Assembly: GCA_026724425.1 (NCBI GenBank)
Contig: JAIUCV010000003.1
Coordinates: 56,995,088 to 57,059,087 of the forward strand
Origin: Erythrophleum ivorense
Taxonomy: Eukaryota; Streptophyta; Magnoliopsida; Fabales; Fabaceae
Length of the DNA stretch: 64,000 bases
Reading direction: 5' to 3'
Made by a program: the position numbers and the translations under genes. Of this stretch, positions 57,974 to 64,000 are shown one piece after another (position 1 is the first letter of the stretch; the number at the start of each line of letters is the position of its first letter). The notes under the pieces were generated by a model. It ran no database searches. It was not told the DNA's origin and worked only from the letters and a program-made list of their open reading frames with translations.

Positions 57974-58350
57974 TAGCCGTTGAAACGCTAAAATAATATC
58001 CCGCTGATCTCGAGGTTAATCTAACGGTGAATATTGACTTTCAAAGTGATGGTGAATGAGCGAGTCCAAGCTGGTTTTTGGTGAGAGCTTTTGCCTTTTG
58101 CTACAGCTGTAACTGAATCGTATTCGTACACGTGGTTTGAAATGGAAAAGTCAGAGCCGTTGGATAGATAGTGCGTATGAAAAGTCGTAACGGTCGAATA
58201 TTGCTCTTTTATTTAAAGGAGAAAACTAGTGTTTGGTGATCTAATAATTTCTGTCGACTTCGGCGGCGAAAACCACACCGAACATCCGCGTGAGACTGAA
58301 GGGACTACGTCGTTGCGTAAAAGGTCTAGATTCTTCTACTAGCCGTTGCA
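57974..58350 (-). promoter_or_regulatory. Cluster of five AACGG-core MSA-like sites upstream of AGP copy 3
   Basis: Against YCYAACGGYYA: TTCAACGGCTA (57974-57984, minus, 10/11), TCTAACGGTGA (58020-58030, plus, 10/11), TCCAACGGCTC (58154-58164, minus, 10/11), CGTAACGGTCG (58186-58196, plus, 9/11), TGCAACGGCTA (58340-58350, minus, 10/11). The cluster begins right at the end of homology with AGP copy 2, so that copy lacks all five. Confidence 0.5.
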
Positions 58351-61300
58351 GAAAAATGATGGAAATAAAATAAAAAAAATAATAAAACTAAGAAAGATAA
58401 TTTTTTTAAAAAAAAATAAATTGTAAAGTTAATAAGATAGTTTTATCGCTTAACTATTATTCTGGTTAATTAATTAATTAATTAATTTTAATTTAATTTT
58501 TTACTTTCAGTATATGTCATATTCTTTTTTTATTATATTTACTAAAAATATTTCTAAATACTAAAAAAAATTAAAATATTTTGGAAACTAAAATAACTTA
58601 TTAATATTGCATAAATTTCAACTTAATTAAGGAGGAAGCCGTCAAAAATTAACTAAAAAGAAGTATTCGGTCTCCAAGAAAAAAATGGTCAAGCGAAGAC
58701 GCGGTTGGCATCTCACGTTCTAGGAAAGCGAGACTGGGCGGCCTGTCCTTGTCATCACTATTATATGATGTATTTTAGGGGTAAAAATTAAATCGATTAT
58801 ATCCATAAAAAACTAAGTAGGTTAAATTAATTATAAAATTATTAAATATTTAAGTATACAAGTATAATTTTTTGGTAAGGAAAATTTTAAATGACAAATT
58901 TTAAATATTTTTATTTATATATTTATTATTAAATTATCAAATGAAATATAATATATGAAAAATATTTTTTAAAAAATTAACGGGAAGGAACACTGGAACA
59001 GCCTGTTCCTATTATAATCACCATATGATGCTTTTAACGCTTTTTCGGGTGATTGAATATAGAATTTGAATCGTTTATTTTTTTTTATTTGACGTTAATA
59101 TAATTTTATTATATTTGAAAAAAATTATATTAAGGAGTTGATTGATACACACAAAACTTAAATAAATAAATCAAAAGAAAAAGAAATAAAATAAATGAAA
59201 ATGATGCCCTTACTTTAAAAATATTAAAAGAAATAAAAATTATAAAATAAAAATTATAAATATATAATAAATATTACAAATAAATGAGCCATAAGAGGTA
59301 TAGACTCTATACAGTTTCACTCTCTCTATTCCAATATTAAGAATGTATAAGACCTACGTTCTTTAGTTTATCTCTTTCTAACATAATTATATCATATTAG
59401 CACTAAACAATGAGCAAATCCAAATTCAAGAAATAGTTGTATAGTCTCCTCTTTTTTTTATTTTTATTTTCTTCTCTTACCCTTATATATTTATCCTGAT
59501 ATATTTGTTTTGATGCCATATATTTTATATATATTGATTAAAATGGCTTTTTGTTTACTGTAATTTTATTTCATATAATTTAATTAAATAAAAAAATTAA
59601 AAATTTTATTGAAATTAACCAAAATGAATATTTAAAAAAAATTTTATCCAATTGAACAATATTAATTGCAAAATTAAATTTATATTGAAATCGGTTCGCT
59701 CATGACTTTGCAATCCTCGTTGCTGTCCGCAGACCATCGTTCCTCATCTTTCGTTATGCATCTCATCTTCTGTGTTTCCATTCTGCATCCTCCACCCCCT
59801 TGCTTGTTGCCATCGTGAAGGTAATTTATGAGCTTTTAGATCTGACTAAGGGGATTCTAAATAACTCAGATGTTTTATGTGTTTGTTGACATCTAATTGT
59901 TTATGAAACACCGAAAGATTCATTTGTTTGTCTAGATTAATTTTCTGAGATGGGTTTTGTTATACTTCATCTGATCTCATATATAAAAAATAAATAATTA
60001 ATTCACACGTATTAAAAATGTCAGTTAAAAATAATTAATCTTGTTTCAAATAAAAATTATTTTTTAAAAATATCTCTATTTAATATATACATTTTCTCTT
60101 TGAAATTAATGATCATCACTACTCATAATTTAAATGACTTATTTATTATAAATATGTCTTCATTGTTGTTTTGTTAGTTGCTGGCTTGCTACTGAAAATT
60201 GATACGCATGTTGCAAATAAGTAACGTCTTGCTAGTCGTTGGCTTGCTGCTAAAAATTTGTTTTAAATATAATTTTGAATAAATAAAGCTTATTGCTTTA
60301 GTACACATCATAATTTTAAAAATTGAACCACATTAATTGATTTGACTCAAAACCTGTCCCTATTTTGATTTGGTTGGTTTAAAAAAATTAATTAACTAAA
60401 AAATTAGTTAAAAATCAGTTAAAATTGATAAAAAACGAACAAATCAAAATCAGTTTGAACCAGTTCGTAACAATTTTTATTTAAAAATTTTTTTATATAA
60501 TAAAATAATTCATTCTAAATAAATTTGATAAATTAAAAATAAAAGATAATAAAAAAGATGATAATGTTAAAATATAATATATATATATATATATATAAGA
60601 GAAATAAAATATTCATATTTGACTATTTTTTTATATTGATTATGTATTATGTTTTATTTTTTAATAATATTTTTGTCAAATATCAAGGTATTTAATTAAA
60701 ATTATTATTTATTATTTTATTTTTTAATGATAAGTAAAATTTTAATATAATTTAAAATTTTTAAAAATTTAATATTAAATAGTCTTAATTTTTAATCATA
60801 GATAATTTTTTATTTTTTAATTAAAAAATAAAATTTATAATATCTTAAAAATATTAAATTAGTAATAAATATTTAAAATTTATCATTATTTATTTGTTAT
60901 ATTAAAATTTTAATATATAAAATTAAAAAATATATATTTAATTATTACTAATTCGATTATGTTTTAATTAATAAATCATGAATTAATACCTCTTTGTCAT
61001 TTAACAATTGATCCACTTTTAAAAATATTAATATATATAAAATGGGTTGTAATTTAAAGGGTAATTTGATAATTTCAAAAGAATAAAGTTTATTTAAACT
61101 ATTAACTTTTCTTTTTCCATTAAAAGCAAGAGAAATAGCCATGTGATGTGATGATGGAACAAGATTTAAGATCGGTGATGTGGACTTTAAATGGATGGGT
61201 TGTACTTTTGCCACATAAATGCCTTGGATTATTGGGGGTTGATTTCTTTCGCTAGTCCCTTGCAAAATAAATAAATAAAGTTTGAACCGTAGACTCTAAA

Positions 61301-62110
61301 AATCATTGCGCCTCCTATCTCTTGCAAAATCATTGGCCTCCTCTCCATTTTAGGCAGCTGAGAGATTGCCAAAGTGAAGGAGAAAGGGGAAATCAAAGAT
61401 GGAGGAGGCCCCTAACGCAGTGTTGAAACTCATACTTTGTTTCTCACTTTTGGTCACCACTCACAAACGGAGGAATGGGAAACAAACAAAAGTGAGCTCC
61501 TTCAACATATTTCCCTATTTGAGGGTTTCTAAATTGTTAGGGAGTGACAAAACCAAATGATGAATTGAGTAATAATAGAGTTCCTGTCCTGGAATTTTAT
61601 GGCGAAGGAGATAGAGATTAAAGTTTAACACTTGCTAGGGTATAGTTTAAGAATTTAAAAAATATTTTTCATTGAGTTTAGAGATAAGAACCAAGATCAT
61701 CTTTATTAGTAAAGTCTGAGAGAAATAGAGATAGAGGTGTGAGGTGTGAGTCCCATTTGATCTCACTTTTTTATCTTTATTTTCATCTAATTTTATCAAA
61801 CAAAATATTTTGCGGATCTATTTCTCTTCCTCCCTTTTTTCTGATGTCTTTTAATTTTTGATTGGAAGTGTGTGGAGCAGTTAGAAATACATAATTTGAA
61901 AAAGCAAAAGTACTTAATGATGAAACTTCTGTCTTAGGTTACTTTTCAAGTATAAAATTTTCTATTTAAAAAAATAATTTTAAAATAAACAAAAATCTAT
62001 AACAATCTTAAACGGCGCTCAATATCTTGGATAACCCCACATATCCCCTCATATTGTCTTCAATCACAGCTCTCCGACTATATGCCAATTCCATTTCTCT
62101 GATACTTTTA
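58351..62110. other. AT-rich intergenic stretch, no supported gene
   Basis: Low-complexity DNA with (AT)n at 60580-60598. A GC-richer island at 59695-59820 holds a 38-codon ATG frame (from 59702) followed by a GTAATT donor-like site, and another at 61300-61560 holds a 53-codon frame (61399-61560). Neither has a recognisable product and both may be non-coding transcripts or fragments. Confidence 0.4.
59974..60165. repeat. Dispersed AT-rich repeat, copy 1
   Basis: ATCTCATATATAAAAAATAA and the following 180 bp match 63121-63310 in the same orientation and order (TCAAATAAAAATTATTTTTT, AATATATA, ATTCATAATTTAAA). Probably part of a MITE family; the ends of this copy are not clear. Confidence 0.65.
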
Positions 62111-62489
62111 GGAGTGTTTGGTTTGGGGGAGTTGGAGGAGAAGAAAACTTTTTTAATTTTATTTAATTAAGTTATCCTTATTTTATTTTATTTAAAATAT
62201 AATATAGATTTTATTTTTTTAATAGAATTTAAGATAATTTTTTATGAAAATAAAAAATATTTTTGAATAGAAATAAAAAATAATTTTTTTTTGAATAAAA
62301 AAATCTTAAAAATAAAAAAAAAATAAATTCTAATATCATAAGAATATAATTATCAATTCATCTATTTCTTCCTTTCTCCTCCTCAACCAAAAAACGTTTC
62401 ATTAAAACTCTTTTCTTCTCTTACTCTTTTCTCCCTTCCTTTCCATTAAAATCCCTTTTTTTTTTTTTTTCATTGAATCAAACACTACG
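62111..62489. mobile_element. Tourist-like MITE, 379 bp
   Basis: The left end GGAGTGTTTGGTTT and right end AATCAAACACTACG are imperfect inverted repeats, flanked by TTA on both sides (62108-62110 and 62490-62492), the target-site duplication of PIF/Harbinger (Tourist) elements. The interior shares order and wording with 50154-50730 (GGAGG...., AATATAATATAGATTTTATT, CTCCTCAACCAAAAAACGTT). No coding capacity. Confidence 0.78.
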
Positions 62490-64000
62490 TTAGTTCCATT
62501 TCATGCAGATCTCTGTTTGCTAAAGTGATTACCCCGTTATCAAGAACTCATACCAAGAGTGACCATAATCATTTCCACTTTACAGCAAAATATATCATTC
62601 CAATATTAACCAGTCTTTTCAACTTTGCTTGACATGACAAATTATGAACACGACTTAAAGGCCGGACCATGTTTGGGATCATTACTCCATGGAAGAGAAT
62701 AATATATATATATATATATTTGTTATATATTTATTATTATTATTATTGTTGAACATTATTTATTTATTTATTTATTCTTTTCAATTTTATTAATACCTGC
62801 ACCCATAATGGAAGACAGAAGGACAAAATAAATAAACCAATTATTTGAAAGCTAGGTGGGGGAAGGCAGATAATACAACTCATGCTTTAGGGGAAGGTAA
62901 AATTTACAGGCTAGAAGTGGGCCTACTTTCCGTCCAGTAGTAGAGGAGAATAGCTGTAGTCGTTGGTCAGACGTTTTTGCCTTCACATGTCCTACTCATA
63001 ATACTGAAAGCTAAAAGAGAGACTGGATGACTAGAATCATGAAGAGCTGGGGACTTCCCGTTTTCATGGTAAGAGTTGGTTTTATATCTATAAATAAATA
63101 AATAAATAAATATTATTTTTTGTCTCATATATAAAAAATAAATAATTAATTTATAAAAATTTAAAAAATTAATTAAAGGTAATTACTTTTTTTTAAAATT
63201 TTATCTCAAATAAAAATTATTTTTTAAGAATATTTTTATTTAATATATATTTTTTTCTTTAAAATTAATAATAATAATTATTCATAATTTAAAAGACTCA
63301 TTTAATAGATGGTATAATTGAATTATAATTGATATATTAAACATTAATAGTTTATTTCTTATATTTTAAATTAAATCAAATCTTAAAAAAAATTTTATAT
63401 ATAAGATCGAAGGGAGTATATATATATTATTTAAAAAAATAATTTTAAAGATAAAAAATTATTTTTATATTTATAGTTTTAAAAAATAATTAGATATTAT
63501 TGATTGATAATTATAAAGATAATAAATATTATACAAAATTAATAAAAAATATTATCTTTCCTCCAACACAACTAAACATACTGTAATCTTGTTATTAAAT
63601 ACTATTTCTTTATATTGAAATTTTGAACAAGACATATATACATATATATATATATATATATATTAAAAATAGAATAATAAGAGCAAATTATGTTAACTAC
63701 TATTAATATTTGACTAACTTATATATAATATTTGACTCATTTTAAAGATATCATTTGACTTACTTGATATATGATATATTGTAAATTAAAACATCTTGTG
63801 TTATTTACTTTTTGTCAATAAGTTCATCTTCTTCTTTTTTATACAAGATGTGATTTAAAAAAATATTTAACTTATTATTATTATATTAAAAATAAAATTA
63901 TAATTTTATATGAAAGTTTAATATTAAAACTATGCACCACTTTGCCCAGACATTTAAGTAAATAAAGAAAATAGCCCACAACTAGACTTCTGAAAAAAGT
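62490..64000. other. Right-edge intergenic stretch, no supported gene
   Basis: (AT)n and (TTA)n runs at 62701-62750. A GC-richer part at 62780-63080 ends in an ATG frame (63038) followed by a GTAAGAG donor-like sequence, which might be a first exon of a gene beyond this window, but only about 10 codons are present. The rest is AT-rich. Confidence 0.4.
63121..63417. repeat. Dispersed AT-rich repeat, copy 2, with Stowaway-like end
   Basis: Longer sibling of 59974-60165. The right end GATCGAAGGGAGTA resembles the GGGAGTA ends of Stowaway/mariner-type plant MITEs. A matching left inverted end was not found. Confidence 0.5.

Noticed and set aside
61399..61560. 53-codon ATG frame beginning MEEAPNAVLKL
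   Set aside because: Too short, no domain and no visible splice partners; kept only as a note in the intergenic entry.
63038..63070. Possible first exon with a GTAAGAG donor
   Set aside because: Only about 10 codons and nothing downstream in the window to support it.
1..64000. tRNA, rRNA, known plant miRNA precursor, CRISPR or viral sequence
   Set aside because: I looked for familiar tRNA box B words, common conserved miRNA cores, regular spaced repeats and pararetrovirus motifs and saw none that hold up.

Overview
The window is nuclear DNA of a flowering plant, almost certainly a eudicot. It is very AT-rich, has GT-AG introns, and carries classical arabinogalactan-protein genes, an ATL-type RING-H2 gene and the usual plant transposons (gypsy and copia LTRs, an L1-type LINE, CACTA and Tourist-like elements). 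The species cannot be named from sequence alone. I see no viral, bacterial or CRISPR content and no rRNA or tRNA gene.

Layout. (1) 1-636, minus strand: most of an ATL-family RING-H2 E3 ligase gene running off the left edge. (2) 2624-22645: a direct tandem duplication of a ~6.6-kb unit. Each copy holds one intact five-exon gene for the same 218-residue, probably organelle-targeted, membrane protein of unknown function (8546-10298 and 19160-20977). Copy 1 was later invaded by a 2785-bp solo LTR (3733-6517, TSD TGAAA) and a 3.2-kb 5'-truncated LINE (10948-14169). Copy 2 keeps both empty sites, so insertion ends and order can be read directly. (3) 22646-44575: gene-poor transposon ground: a CACTA-type hairpin, a decayed plant-mobile-domain (PMD) gene, a non-autonomous CACTA element with internal repeats, a LINE fragment, two probable Sirevirus-type copia LTRs, and a second gypsy-like solo LTR. 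(4) 44576-58350: three classical AGP genes in a row on the minus strand (126, 110 and 137 residues). The second and third are products of another direct tandem duplication (units 46372-51232 and 51233-57972). (5) 58350-64000: AT-rich DNA with a second Tourist-like MITE and a repeat family, but no supported gene.

Function. The AGPs would be secreted, Hyp-glycosylated and GPI-anchored at the plasma membrane and wall. The first and third have clusters of AACGG-core sites upstream, two of them perfect matches to the mitosis-specific activator (MSA) consensus bound by three-repeat MYBs. The middle AGP lost that distal promoter at the duplication breakpoint, and a MITE sits 11 bp past its stop codon. 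This cluster and the paired filled/empty insertion sites are the most interesting parts. I found no convincing evidence of a wholly new biological system.
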